Positions 11,901 through 22,965 of a stretch of DNA of 64,000 nucleotides are shown piece after piece. The DNA comes from Branchiostoma lanceolatum (lineage: Eukaryota; Chordata; Leptocardii; Amphioxiformes; Branchiostomatidae), in the NCBI RefSeq assembly GCF_035083965.1, contig NC_089724.1, positions 10,906,910 to 10,970,909 on the forward strand. Reading direction: 5' to 3'. The position numbers and the translations under genes were made by a program. A model generated the notes under the pieces. The model was not told the origin of the DNA, searched no databases, and saw only the letters and a program-made list of their open reading frames with translations. Numbering within the stretch: the first letter of the stretch is position 1; every line of letters begins with the position of its first letter.

Positions 11901-13749
11901 ACACAAATGCTGTAGCAGTTGTAAATTTTCTTTATCTGCTTGCCTGTTAAGCTAGTGTGTTATACAAGAGGGCAGTTATACTGGCTGACCAATTCAGATA
12001 AATACACATGTCTTTCCTACCCAAACTGTTTTAAGTTACTATGCCATTGTAATCGGTGATGAGTAGATATCCCTTAATGCTTATGTAAAGGTATTCTCAG
12101 ACACCTGCATTGAAGACATGTTTGTTTGTATGTCCAGCCATGCAGATGTTCCAGTACTTCATCCAGATTGTTCCCACCAGAGTGAACACCAGACAGGCGC
12201 AGGCTGACACAGGCCAGTTTGCTGTCACCGAGAGGGTAGGTCCAAATGTATTTCTATTAGTTTCTGCTTTAAGCCCCTGTCACACTGTCAACAAGCTTTG
12301 GCCATATTTGTTGATCACCGAATTGTTGCTGAATTCAAAATTTGCCAATGACTAGAGCATAATTATTTTTCACCTGAAAATCTACCCCATCACATTGGAC
12401 ATGGCTTGGGGACCTGCAAACATTGGTCGACCTCTAGAAATTGCATGATCAACAGTGTATTATTACTTGTCATTTAGAGTTCACAGCCTCCTCAGCCGAT
12501 CATTTTTCTTGCTGTGCGACGTGCATTATAATTGTTCACCTAGATTTATCAACCTGTTGTCAAAAATGCAGCAAAGGATTCTCTCGCTCACAATGGCTTC
12601 ATGTTACTGTGTTTTAAATATTTGCTCCGTCCTCTTCTCAGGAAAGGGTGATCAACCATGACTCCGGCAGCCATGGTGTCGCAGGAATCTTCTTTAAGTA
12701 CGACCTGACCTCCATCATGGTGAAGGTCACGGAGGAGAGACAACCCATCAGTCAGCTGCTCATCAGGCTCTGTGGCATCGTGGGAGGCATCTTCGCCACG
12801 TCAGGTAATGGGGTAAAACAGTCACAACAGTGAACACAGCTATAGACCATGGTACTTCATGTGTTGTGTACTGTTCTAAAACTCAGTCAAGCAATGTCAT
12901 ATAAATCAGCCAGTAGTGTTTACATTATGATAACAGAAGGAAAGAAGTACTAGTATGATATTTGATCATGATCATGTTCAATATATTTCTATCATTGCAT
13001 GCTTGTATAAGATGAATAGTGATGAGTATAATTTCCTGAACCCCACCATAATGTGATGCTGTAGACCTGTGAAATCTGACCAAGAATGAAGGACTATACT
13101 ATAGTCCAACCTGTTATATAGACCCCATTGTGTTTGGCTTATAGACGCTGGTATCATGATCCTAACACAACACAACATCTTGTCCTATTGCAGGCATGCT
13201 CCATGGTTTGGTTGGTTTCCTGGTGGATACGTGGATGACGAGGGTCAGGGGAAGGGAAGAACAGTTCTCAAACCACATGGTGAGTGCAGGCAGCAGAAAA
13301 TTAAATCCTTCATTTTTACCACTAAGATCTACTGATGATTTGTCGCCCTTAGTATACTGGTTGTCCCATAATCCCTCAAGACATCATGTTATTGTCATTT
13401 TTTCTTAAATTTTAAAAATCTAGTGCCAAACTGAAAATCCTACTCAGTTCAGAATTTGGCAGCATTGCAGAACCTTTCCTGCAGACATGTTTGTTTATCA
13501 TATTCCATATGGCCATTGACTGGTGTGGTGATATCATTTCATGGAGTGACATGATGAAGGCAACTATACTGGCAATACAGATACAGATAACAGCAGCTTA
13601 AACTACACATTTACCTGTCATGTATGCATTTTTTCCAGCCCACACCGACCCACCTTCCACCCCAGGACATGCCCTTACAACAGCTGGACAGGGAGTTTCC
13701 AGAACAGGAGAGCCCCCTTGCAGTTAACCTGATAAGTGCAGACAGATGA
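5980..13749 (+). CDS. ERGIC2: ERGIC2 (Erv41-type) ER-Golgi cargo receptor, copy A, 5'-partial
   Basis: Ten exons: 5980-6050, 7640-7680, 7852-7953, 8405-8474, 8830-8917, 11562-11660, 12138-12235, 12642-12804, 13194-13279, 13639-13749 (stop TGA). All junctions are GT-AG and phases match, giving about 309 codons, compared with about 377 residues for vertebrate ERGIC2. Motifs in order: GADVLDL; MTPQQRRWQR; ACRFHGTIEVNK; VAGNFHITAGRSIPHPRGHAH; YNFSHRIDHLSFGDP; NPLDGEEK; MFQYFIQIVPT; FAVTERERVINH; GSHGVAGIF; and the second membrane segment LCGIVGGIFATSGMLHG. In the known family this protein cycles between ER and cis-Golgi with its Erv46 partner, with a large lumenal domain between two membrane helices and cytosolic ends. 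The first exons (N-terminus and first helix) were not found in 1-5979 and probably lie off the window. Assignment is secure from collinear similarity to the family. Confidence 0.93.
6303..7491. mobile_element. Non-autonomous hAT transposon with 8-bp target duplication
   Basis: The element spans 6311-7483 (1,173 bp) and is flanked by identical 8-bp copies of 'gaccaatg' at 6303-6310 and 7484-7491. The ends are inverted: the left end starts 'cagggctctagccagc', and the right end read in reverse starts 'cagggctctatagccagc'. CAGGG-type ends plus an 8-bp duplication define the hAT superfamily. No transposase frame is present, so it would depend on a helper. It sits in the ERGIC2-A intron between the GADVLDL exon and the MTPQQ exon. 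The block at 6370-6480 is GC-rich and repeat-like. Confidence 0.88.
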
Positions 13750-14306
13750 CAGGCACATACAGCCTAGGTAATGTGCTGGAAGATTATTTTCCTCATTTGT
13801 ACCAGTGGTCGGGTTGGATATGTTTTATTCTTTTATTGCAGTCAACAACATCTCTGTGAACTATGCATTCACATAACAAAACTTCCACAGTTTCCATGTC
13901 ACGTTTGAAGAGTTATGCAGGTCTCAATCTTGCAAGTTATTGAATTCCTTATATTAAAACAAACTACGGCTCAGTCAAATGACCATCTTCAGCAGCTATA
14001 CTCTCCGCTGTTGCATACTAAAGAAAAGTTTTGAGACAATAGAATGACAGTCACATTTCATGATACAGCTAAATATGCGAAAGAACTTTTGTCACTTTAG
14101 TTCCACTCATTTTGATGCATGGCAGTCACTTTGATTCATAAATGCTGTCTTAAGGAATCATTGTTTATAACTTTTACTTGTCTTTATCTGTACATACATA
14201 CATACATACGTACATACCAAGGGAGCAACCATTCTGCCATAGTAGTCTCACTTTGTGACTCCCAAAAAAGTCGTATTTTTCACTGTATAATACATGACCA
14301 TTAAAC

Positions 14307-14312
14307 TTTATT
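14307..14312 (-). terminator. Candidate polyadenylation signal, ERGIC2 copy B
   Basis: AATAAA on the minus strand lies about 650 bp beyond the stop codon of copy B. A plus-strand ATTAAA overlaps the same spot (14300-14305) and a plus-strand AATAAA is at 14461-14466; either could serve copy A, whose transcript would then overlap that of B. Choice among them is inference. Confidence 0.35.
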
Positions 14313-14961
14313 TAGAGACCAGGTTGGAGCATCATACATGATATAGTACATATACAGGTATGTTGTATCATATGTATTAAATTCACTGTAAATGATTTAA
14401 GTTGTAGCATATTCTTGTAGAGAAAAAGGTTGGTACTACTGGTATACATATCTTACAATGAATAAATTATGGTTGCTGCTTTGTGAAACGTATTGTTGTT
14501 CTTGTTCAACGTCATCTAACAGTTTTTGATGTACACTCCACAAACAAAGACCCCCCAACAGTGTGCAAACCTGCTCCGTTTACTCACTTTGCAAATTTTT
14601 GCACTTTGCACAATTTACTTAAACCACCTGATGGAGTCTAATGTTTACAGGAAACACTTCACCAGTTTGTCTCCTGTACTTTGTACTGTGTTGTGCCTCT
14701 GGCAGTAGAAGTCGTGAGTTTGATTCCAGCTGTGTCGCCCACCTAACATGCACGCTACCGGAAAGGGTTGCAGTCCCTAGAACGGGCGTAAAGTCATGGT
14801 CCAATGTTCATTGTGCTTGTTGAAAAGAGCTAGGGGAATTTTCCTGGTACAATGAACCTGTGAATGCTGTACATATCGTCCGTCTCCTCTGTCATGACCA
14901 GTGGAAGAATAGCTTTAAAGTGAGCTAAACTGGATTGAGATCACTTTCACTTTGTGCTGCT

Positions 14962-17900
14962 TTAGTGCAGTTCTACTGTCACAGTTTCTTCCTGCTCCTG
15001 TACTGAACCATCTGTCGTGATGGTCTCCTGTAGTACCTGTAGAGTCAAATGCTCTCATGAAATACAGTATATTGGTGCAATGTTTATTTCCGAGACAAAA
15101 AAATTTTCATATCCAAGACAAAAATGTTTACATTTTGAAATGTGTGAAACGTTTTCATCACCCCATTTGTAAGCAAGTTGTCCCAGCACAAATTCACAAT
15201 TATATACTATTGTCTATGTCAGCCTTTTATCAAGAGGGAGGGGGGCAAGTTTATGGGATACTCACTTGAACAGTTTCATCCTTCCCAAATAGTTGAGCTG
15301 TCAAGGTGGCCATTAAGGAGTACAGAACCCCTGTGTGGTAGGGAACAACAGGTTTAATGGTTTATTACATATTCAATGCATTAAAGAAATGCTCAACATA
15401 AACAATTGGAATAGACCCATGTTGGAAGATATGAACCAAGATGGAACATCAAAAATATATCTCATGATCATTGAATGTCAAACATGAAGCCTGAAGCTCA
15501 CTAATTTTTTTAGACACATTTTTAAGCTGAATGGATTTCCAAAAGACAGATGAAAAAAGTTTAAATGAAACGCATCCATTGTTTGTGCAGTGCACAACCC
15601 TGCCACTGGGCACATTTTTGGATAACTCCTCGTAACAGATTTATGTCCCAACCATAAGCCAGGACAGTCCATTACCTGAGGTTGTATAGACGCCCCCTAT
15701 GATCCCACACAGGCGCACGGCAAGATGGCCCAGGGACCTCTCCTCCTCAGTGATGTGTACACGGATACTGGACAGCTCAAATGCTATGTAAATACCTGGA
15801 ATAAGAAATACTTTGTTTTTTGTAAAGTCATGGCAATTATTACTCATTTCCTTCCTGCATGAACTACAGCAAAAGGCCACATGCCCTAGCATAAAGATTT
15901 CGGAAACTCTTATAACAGTGAATATGAAAGGTGTTTGTCAGAGTTTGTCATACTCCCAGTTCAAGTGCAAATTTGACCAATACCTGCTACTCCTGATGTC
16001 ACCCTGCCATAAGCAGCTTCTACAGCCTTTTCCTAGAAATGTGGAAGACGTGCTGTTATCTGATGTTCTATTCGTGGTCCCCCCCCCCCCCCAATCTCTC
16101 TTTTCGCTGTCTTTGGCTGATACTTTTCTAGGAGTAAATAGACAGAACTACAAAGATGAACTTATCATATAGAAGCAAACGAACATCATATACAATATTT
16201 ACAATGTACAAAAAACAATACAGTACCTTTCGTTTTCATGGAGATAATCTTAACAATGTAAAAGTTCTATCATGATTAGGACCTATAAAATACTGAGTGC
16301 ATGATATACATTTTGTACTTCATTCAAGACAGAGTCAAGATAAGAAAGCAGATGTGCCATAGTTGCTATAGGATGTCAGTGTCTGACCCTTTCAGTGACA
16401 GCGAACTGGTGTGTTTGGGCAGAGATCCGGCTGGTGCGCACTGTGGTGGGGACGACCTGCACCACATACTGGTACATCATGTTCCCTGGTGGAACAGAGA
16501 AAACTGTGTACATACTGGTACATCATGTTCCCTGGTGGAACAGAAAAAACTGTGTACATACTGGTACATCATGTTCCCTGGTGGAACAGAGAAAACTGTG
16601 TACATACTGGTACATCATGTTCCCTGGTGAAACAGAGAAAACTGTGTACATACTGGTACATCATGTTCCCTGGTGAAACAGAGAAAACTGTGTACATACT
16701 GGTACATCATGTTCCCTGGTGAAACAGAGAAAACTGTGTACATACTGGTACATCATGTTCCCTGGTGAAACAGAGAAAACTGTGTACATACTGGTACATC
16801 ATGTTCCCTGGTGAAACAGAGAAAACTGTGTACATACTGGTACATCATGTTCCCTGATGGAACAGAGAAAACTGTGTACATACTGGTACACCATGTTCCC
16901 TGGTGAAACAGAGAAAACTGTGGGATTCATAGATATCTTACAGCACTTTCCACTAGAGTCCCGAAACAGAAAACTTGTCTTTGATCATGAAGTGGCATAT
17001 CCAGTGAAGAAGTTCCTACATGCCGGAGTTTCTGATAAGAATGTTTATGATATTCCATAGCTTCTGGACATGAGCAAAATCCCACTCACCAGTATCTGTA
17101 TTCTTCTCTTCGCCGTCCAGAGGGTTGAGAATGCCAGGTGTGAGGGCACCAAAAGACAACAGGTCGATGCGATGGGAGAAGTTGTATGTAACAGCTGTAT
17201 GATGATTAATAAAATTGGAATACTGTACGGTAGCACTCACCAAATGTCATTGCCAAACATGTTTTGAAACATGTTCCAAACTCAGGCTGTTATAATAGCG
17301 ACATTTTCTGAATTGTAACTTAACAGTGTTTGAATTGTTAGTAGGTTAGTTCTTTGATATTCAAGCCCTGACATTAAGATTATGAATCTACATGTATATG
17401 AGCTAGCTTTTGGTCAATTACATGTCGTTTTCGAAGAGATTAATTGCAGCTCACAGTCAGATGGACAGTATTTGAACTTGTCAACTATGGTATCTACTGT
17501 GGTTATTGACGCATTCACATTGAGTCAATGTGTATATTTTATTTATCATTGCTCTGTACGTACGCTTGTCGCTCTGTAGCAAGTCTGGCGCTAGGTAGTG
17601 GTTGTGTCCTGAACCATGCTGGACAGACCTGCAATTCAATTCAGCCATACTCATTATTTCTATGATTTACAGCTGACTGTTCAATATTGCTTTGCAACAT
17701 GGCTTTTGATCAAAGTTTTTGTACAATTGTAGTATTCTTAATTCTTCAACATGGTAGTAATGAAATAGGCATATAGCCTTGCCCTATGGTTATGATGATT
17801 TGAAAGTTTTCTAAACTGTTGTGAATGTATTATCAAATATGTAAATGCTTCCCAACATTGCACTTCATATAACGTTGAGGAAAATGGTTTTCTAATCATC

Positions 17901-20761
17901 ATCATCTTCATACCTTTTAATGACTACAAAATTACTATAAAAACCTACCTTCCAGCCATGATATGGAGTGTTCCAGAAACCTGCACATTAGAAATGACAA
18001 TACATGTACACCATTAAATATCCAGTACCAAATAATATTTGGATGTAGAAGATCTTAAGAGGAGATTTGCTATTTGCCCATGCTTTGTAAAGTAATATGA
18101 TGCATCAGGAAGTGTGACAAGACATTGAAGACGAAGTTTGAAAATTTTTAAACAAATCCTCACCTTGTCAATTTCTAGCTGCCCATGAAAACGACATGCG
18201 TCCACTTGTTTCTTGTACAATGTTTTGTGGTCGTGCCTTGGACAAAAATGTTGGTGTCTCTCAGTGGAGCGCGTTCAATGTATAGCTTACAGCATTACTT
18301 ACAGGATGTGTAATGTGGGACTGTCACATTTAGTAAACTTGTCAGTTACTTTTAAGTCCAGTTTCAAAACATCTTGCACTACGTACGGTACAAGACTACG
18401 TACAAGAACTGATCTCTTCTCGAAGGTCTCTTCGATCTTACCCTATACATTTATACCAGTAAGTTATTTCATTGTCTATTCAGAAGAGTAAATCTGTTGA
18501 AGAAACGTATAAATAGTTGCATTATTTCCCCTCAAGGACAGCTAAATAACCAGCCTCTGATATTATCTACTCACTTGACATCGAACTATGACGGATTCAC
18601 ATGGAGACGTACCTAATTATCGTCCGTGACGTGTCAAGTCCTGATTGGAGGATGACGTCCCTCAAAGACCTCTTTGCGTTGATTGCTCTTCGTACTGACT
18701 GTAGTTTTCTTAAGACATATATGGTGTTATTGGCAGCAATATGGCACAAAATGGATGATTGTATTAGAAATAACCGTTATAAGTATTATAGAAAATCACC
18801 TTTGTTCCCTTTTCTGTTTCTCTGTCAACTCGAAGTACGTCATCTGATCTCGTAAGGACCAATAGTGACCGAGGGAATTGGTGACGTCAGCACCCACGTC
18901 TAAGTAAACAAGGACAAAAATGAAAATAAAATTAAGTCTTCTGGAAGGGGAAATTGTTGTGGAAATTGCAAAATTTAACAATAATATGATGGAGTTTGAA
19001 CTTTTCATTGCTGTATATGGTCTGCAAGCAACACTTGAAGATCAAAGTAGAGGATCAAAGTATCTACAGCTTGTACATTCGCACGGCATCGCCACAGTGA
19101 TGTCCACAGTGATGTTCAGCTTCCTGCAATACAAACAAAACAATCAGCATATGAACGTAACAAAGAAGAGGTCGTGCCACATCCTGTAAATGGCACCTTC
19201 AAATACATATTGATGATTTAATACTGTATTTGAGTTCTGTAAGGATCGAGTTGGATCATACTCTAGAATGTGAAGTTGCACTGATGGTGATTTTCAGTTT
19301 GTCACCATCATAGTAACCAGGTATCATGAAAGCTCGTTGATACAGGGGAAGAATATTTACGTTTATACTTAAAAAAAAGCAATCATCGACGTCAATATAT
19401 AATAAACAGCAAATGTAGCGAAATCGTTATTTTTCTTCAAACATAATTTCAAAATGAAGTCCGCACTTCCACTTTTTGATAGCGGCTATTGATATTGCTT
19501 CAAATGATTGACAGGATATGAAACTCAGGCATTTTCACAAGTTCCAGCTACGCTTCCATCGTGTTGAGCCATATATATGGCCTTAGCCATCAGTGACAAC
19601 TTACTCCGATATAATAAACAGCAAATGTAGCGAAATCATTATTTTCCATCAAACATAATTTCAAAATGAAGTCCGCATTTCCACTTTTTGGTAGCGGCTA
19701 TTGATATTGCTTCAAATGATTGACAGGATATAAAACTCAGGCATTTTCACAAGTTCCAACTACGCTTCCATCGTGTTGAGCCATATATATGGCCTTAACC
19801 ATCAGTGGCAACTTACTCCGATATTTCTCTGTCCACCTCATACTGGTAGCGAATTTCGCTTCTCCCATAGCGCTGTACTTCTGACGTCACAAGAATTGCG
19901 ATGACGGAGAAGCTCAAAAGAGATACTGGAGAGAGACGACACTGATCATTCAATAGAGCACTACATGTATGTATGGTATTTATACGTGGATTATCAGTAG
20001 TATTTGATCATATGGATGCTCTATTATGCCTCCTTCGCATGCTTCGTGTTGATATAAAGCGGGTATCTCATTGGACTTCGGCACGTTAACGTTGGCGTCC
20101 TTCATCAGATTTGTGTTTAACCTTGTGTTAATACCTTGCAGAAAGTACATGTATGACTGAAAAGACCACAAAACACACAAAGCGTAAACTGAGATTCGCT
20201 TTTTGTCGATGGAATTCGTTGAGCGCTCTGTCAAACCTCTCGGTCGCAGCGAAGTCACCAACGTGCCGCAGCTTCAGTGAGATACCCGCTTTAGTCAGCA
20301 CAACGCCTGAGAAACACGTTGACTACTTTCACACATCATGACAATCTAACCTGTAGCCTAACGTGTACTCGAGCTGGACTATTTGATAAAATACGTTGAT
20401 GAAAGTTAGACATCCAGGTAGTAAGATACGCCAAAAATAATTACTCAAGCAACTGGATAAAATTTTGAAAATTTTATCAAGTTGCTTGAGTAATTATTTT
20501 TGGCGTATTTGATAAAATGCTACTTTTTTCTTAAACATTCAGCGGCAGTTCCCCCGTTTTCAAACTTGTTAGAGGGTTACATGTACCGATGACCTAGAAT
20601 ATAAATGATAAAGTATGTGATGAAATCCCTGAAATGGAATCCTCACCAGTGGCTCCCGTAGTGCTCTTCTCTCTGCAGTCGTCGGGAATCTTGGGGAAGG
20701 CATCCACACGTTTGACCAAGCCGACACTCTCCCGGCGTACCTGGGACAGACGCCGCCTCAT
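14962..20761 (-). CDS. ERGIC2: ERGIC2-like ER-Golgi cargo receptor, copy B, complete
   Basis: Fourteen exons in order of transcription: 20761-20647, 19925-19817, 19123-19077, 18899-18800, 18708-18613, 18236-18164, 17980-17949, 17628-17564, 17194-17090, 16485-16388, 16032-15984, 15795-15676, 15330-15266, 15036-14962. They total 1,149 bp and encode 382 residues, close to the family length. Landmarks: MRRRLSQ start; VKRVDAFPKIP; first membrane helix SLLSFSVIAILVT; YQYEVDREI; KLNITVDITVAMPCEYVGAD; DACRFHGQLEIDK; YNFSHRIDLLSFG; MMYQYVVQVVPT; FAVTEREKAV; second helix LCGIIGGVYTTSGVLYS. It is more diverged than copy A. It lacks the intron after the GADV segment and has an extra intron after MAGR. 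Two junctions (19816 and 16486) lie in tandem duplications. It converges tail to tail with copy A, indicating an old inverted duplication. The short 47-, 32- and 49-bp exons are supported by phase and alignment only. Confidence 0.9.
16465..16922. repeat. 46-bp minisatellite built on a splice acceptor, ten copies
   Basis: Ten near-identical units of about 46 bp ('actggtacatcatgttccc' plus 'tggtggaacagagaaaactg'). Read on the minus strand, each unit holds a pyrimidine-rich tract, a CAG acceptor and the first ~20 bases of ERGIC2-B exon 10. The innermost copy (left end) continues into the real exon at 16485. The array therefore carries up to ten candidate 3' splice sites. Since 46 is not a multiple of 3, use of most upstream acceptors would shift the frame. 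Confidence 0.92.
19398..19822. repeat. 212-bp tandem duplication including a splice donor
   Basis: Two copies (about 19398-19609 and 19610-19821) differ at only a few positions. The right copy contains the real 5' splice site of ERGIC2-B exon 2 (exon end 19817, donor gtaagt). The left copy repeats this donor and about seven exon bases at 19605-19611, in the intron. A second functional-looking donor therefore lies 212 bp further into the intron on the minus strand. Confidence 0.88.
20050..20310. repeat. Imperfect inverted repeat, possible MITE
   Basis: About 20056-20098 ('aaagcgggtatctcattgg') and the reverse complement of about 20262-20300 ('taaagcgggtatctcactg') match over roughly 40 bp with mismatches. 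The arms are about 160 bp apart, in intron 1 of ERGIC2-B. No clear target duplication was found. Confidence 0.45.
20428..20506. repeat. Near-perfect 79-bp hairpin
   Basis: The arm starting 'acgccaaaaataattactc' is followed, across a loop of about one base, by its near-exact reverse complement ending 'gtaattatttttggcgt'. One arm plus its outer flank (20390-20468) recurs inverted at 25098-25176 in the globin gene, so the hairpin belongs to a mobile family. Confidence 0.8.
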
Positions 20762-22965
20762 GTTGTCCTGTGCACTGCGGATGGTACGTCCTCTTTCTTG
20801 TGTTGCTGACGTGTGGACTCGGCCAAACTGATTGCTCACCAACTTTTACTCACAACATTAAGCTTTTGAAGTCAATACTTGTGGCGAACTATAAACAAAA
20901 ATTTTAGTGACTCCAAAGACCAAACGTGACGTTGTCTATTTATCTTCATTTTGGATTAATTCGTCAAAACGCTGTCGGGGTGGACGAGTCTAGATTGCAA
21001 AAAATCTCCTTCTTATATGTATTTAGAATACGCCAATACGAGCCATGGGGTCAGTGTTTTTATCAATAGTAAGTTAGATATCAGATCAAAATTCAAAATA
21101 TTTAGTAAGAGGATGATGGTTTGTAGTTACTACCCGATTATAGTTTTACCCAAAATGCAGGATGACGCTTGTAAGCTATATCAATGTATGAAATTAGTAA
21201 CAACCTGTGGCGCCCCAATTTCGTTCGCGCCCACTAACAGTCGGTTTGCCATGTGAAGTACACCTCACTCTAATTAACATCCGGGTAGGTAAAGTAGGTA
21301 ACTCGATATCTCCCGTACACGTAACGTTATGATTACACAGCCGCCAATTGTACGACTGATCGATGTTGTGTAGCACCTAGCTCCACCTACCTCTTGTGGG
21401 TAATCTGTTAGATATAAGCGTTATTCGTACATCTGCACGTTAAACCTAGTAGGTCGATGCACACCGGTAAAAAACATCTTTGCTAAGTAATGTCATTGTC
21501 ACTTTTACGTTCAAGCGGAGGGTAGAAATTCTCTGAAAATGAACAGGTGTAAGAAATAGTCGTTTCGTAACAACATGAAGATGTGAATGCATTTTGCGCA
21601 GGTCAAGATGCCTCAGGCGTATTGCTATCACTCAGTCTTGGCGCCTGTTCAGTTTCAGGGGTACCGCCTGTTTGCATGGATAGGTGTCGTAGTTGCTCTA
21701 GATCTACTTGTGGTGAATAGAAGTAGCCACAGGAGATTAATCTTCAAAACGTAGTTCTGGGTAAGAGAAATGTCCGAAAACTGTCTCTCCATCTTCGCCA
21801 GACTTCGGCAAAAAAAGAATCTATTCTACTTCAAAGTGGGATGTACCGTTAAAGTTGTATGGCAGTATGTGCCCGAAACTGTGTCACTGTCTAACCGGTT
21901 TATCAACTCCCTATGTAAACGCTACAAGACATGTTTCTATCCGGCCGAACGCATAAGACATGATAAAGTCGATACTCGCTAATACCATGTAGATGGGTTA
22001 TGATTCTGGATCGAGACGGTCGCTGCCACATTGTAAAATGATAGGGATGAGCATGACAGGCTTTCTCTGGACATTTTCACTGCTTTCAGGTACGACGTTG
22101 CATTATTTTACTTTGTCTCCACTTACAACGTCCAATCCAGCTACGATGACCTGAATACCAATGAAGGTTGTGTTTACTTGCACAAAATTACGACTTTACA
22201 GCTTCTTACCCATAATTAAGAATACCTGTGTGTAGTCAATATCCACATCTATATAGAGACTAGTTCTGTGGTGCTTTCACTCAACAGATTATGTTCACTT
22301 TGCTTGTTCCTTTCATAACATGTCATGGCCAACCAATGGGCCAACACACTGCTAATTTGAATTTACGCTATCATGGTTACTCAAGTCAAGTTTATTCATT
22401 CGCTTTGAAGTACAATTTGGCGATTCAGACATGCAGAGGTCGGATCGTGTATACGTATCTAAACGTTAACACGTGTGGCATCATCTCCTTGTCACCCTGC
22501 TAGAATCCTCCTAGCGACTTTCTGAAAAACCACAGAGGTTGTTGTCATTTCTTAGAACCATACATCTCCTTATGGTGGTCTTATTTCAAAGTGTCGTTGG
22601 CCAACGTGACATGTCAGGACGTATTACAAAAGACAACTGAAGTATTCCGATCTGATCTGAACAAAACATATTTGACAATCAAAATATGGATGGCTTGGCG
22701 ATCTGGCTCTGAACGCATTAATCAATGGTAGCGATTCATAACTGACATATCATCCTTGCACTTTTATTTATACTAACCACTGTGCTATTCAATAACCTGT
22801 AAATCTAGCTACAATCACATCCGCAGAGAGACAAACTAGAGCTAGGCTAATATGGTAGAGGGAAACAAACCAAACATTAGATTGAGAATAGTGAGAATAA
22901 GTTTCAGTTACATGTAACAGCGTCAAATGCTATCAGATGTGCGATGCCTTTCGGCTCGGCGGTGT
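20762..22965. other. Intergenic region between ERGIC2-B and globin
   Basis: No exon with supportable splice sites was found. The region holds the head of ERGIC2-B (20762 upward) and the tail of the globin gene (below 22966). A minus-strand AATAAA near 22763-22769 could end the globin transcript. Confidence 0.4.

Noticed and set aside
14700..14765. tRNA-like B box ('gagtttgattcc')
   Set aside because: No cloverleaf can be drawn. It is probably a chance or decayed SINE remnant in the ERGIC2 3' spacer.
16465..16922. CRISPR-like array
   Set aside because: The units are contiguous with no unique spacers, and the surrounding DNA is an animal gene.
16301..17060. Overlapping plus-strand open frames encoding repeated Tyr/Trp/Val/His-rich peptides
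   Set aside because: They are translations of the 46-bp minisatellite on the wrong strand. The minus strand carries the well-supported ERGIC2-B exon and acceptors.
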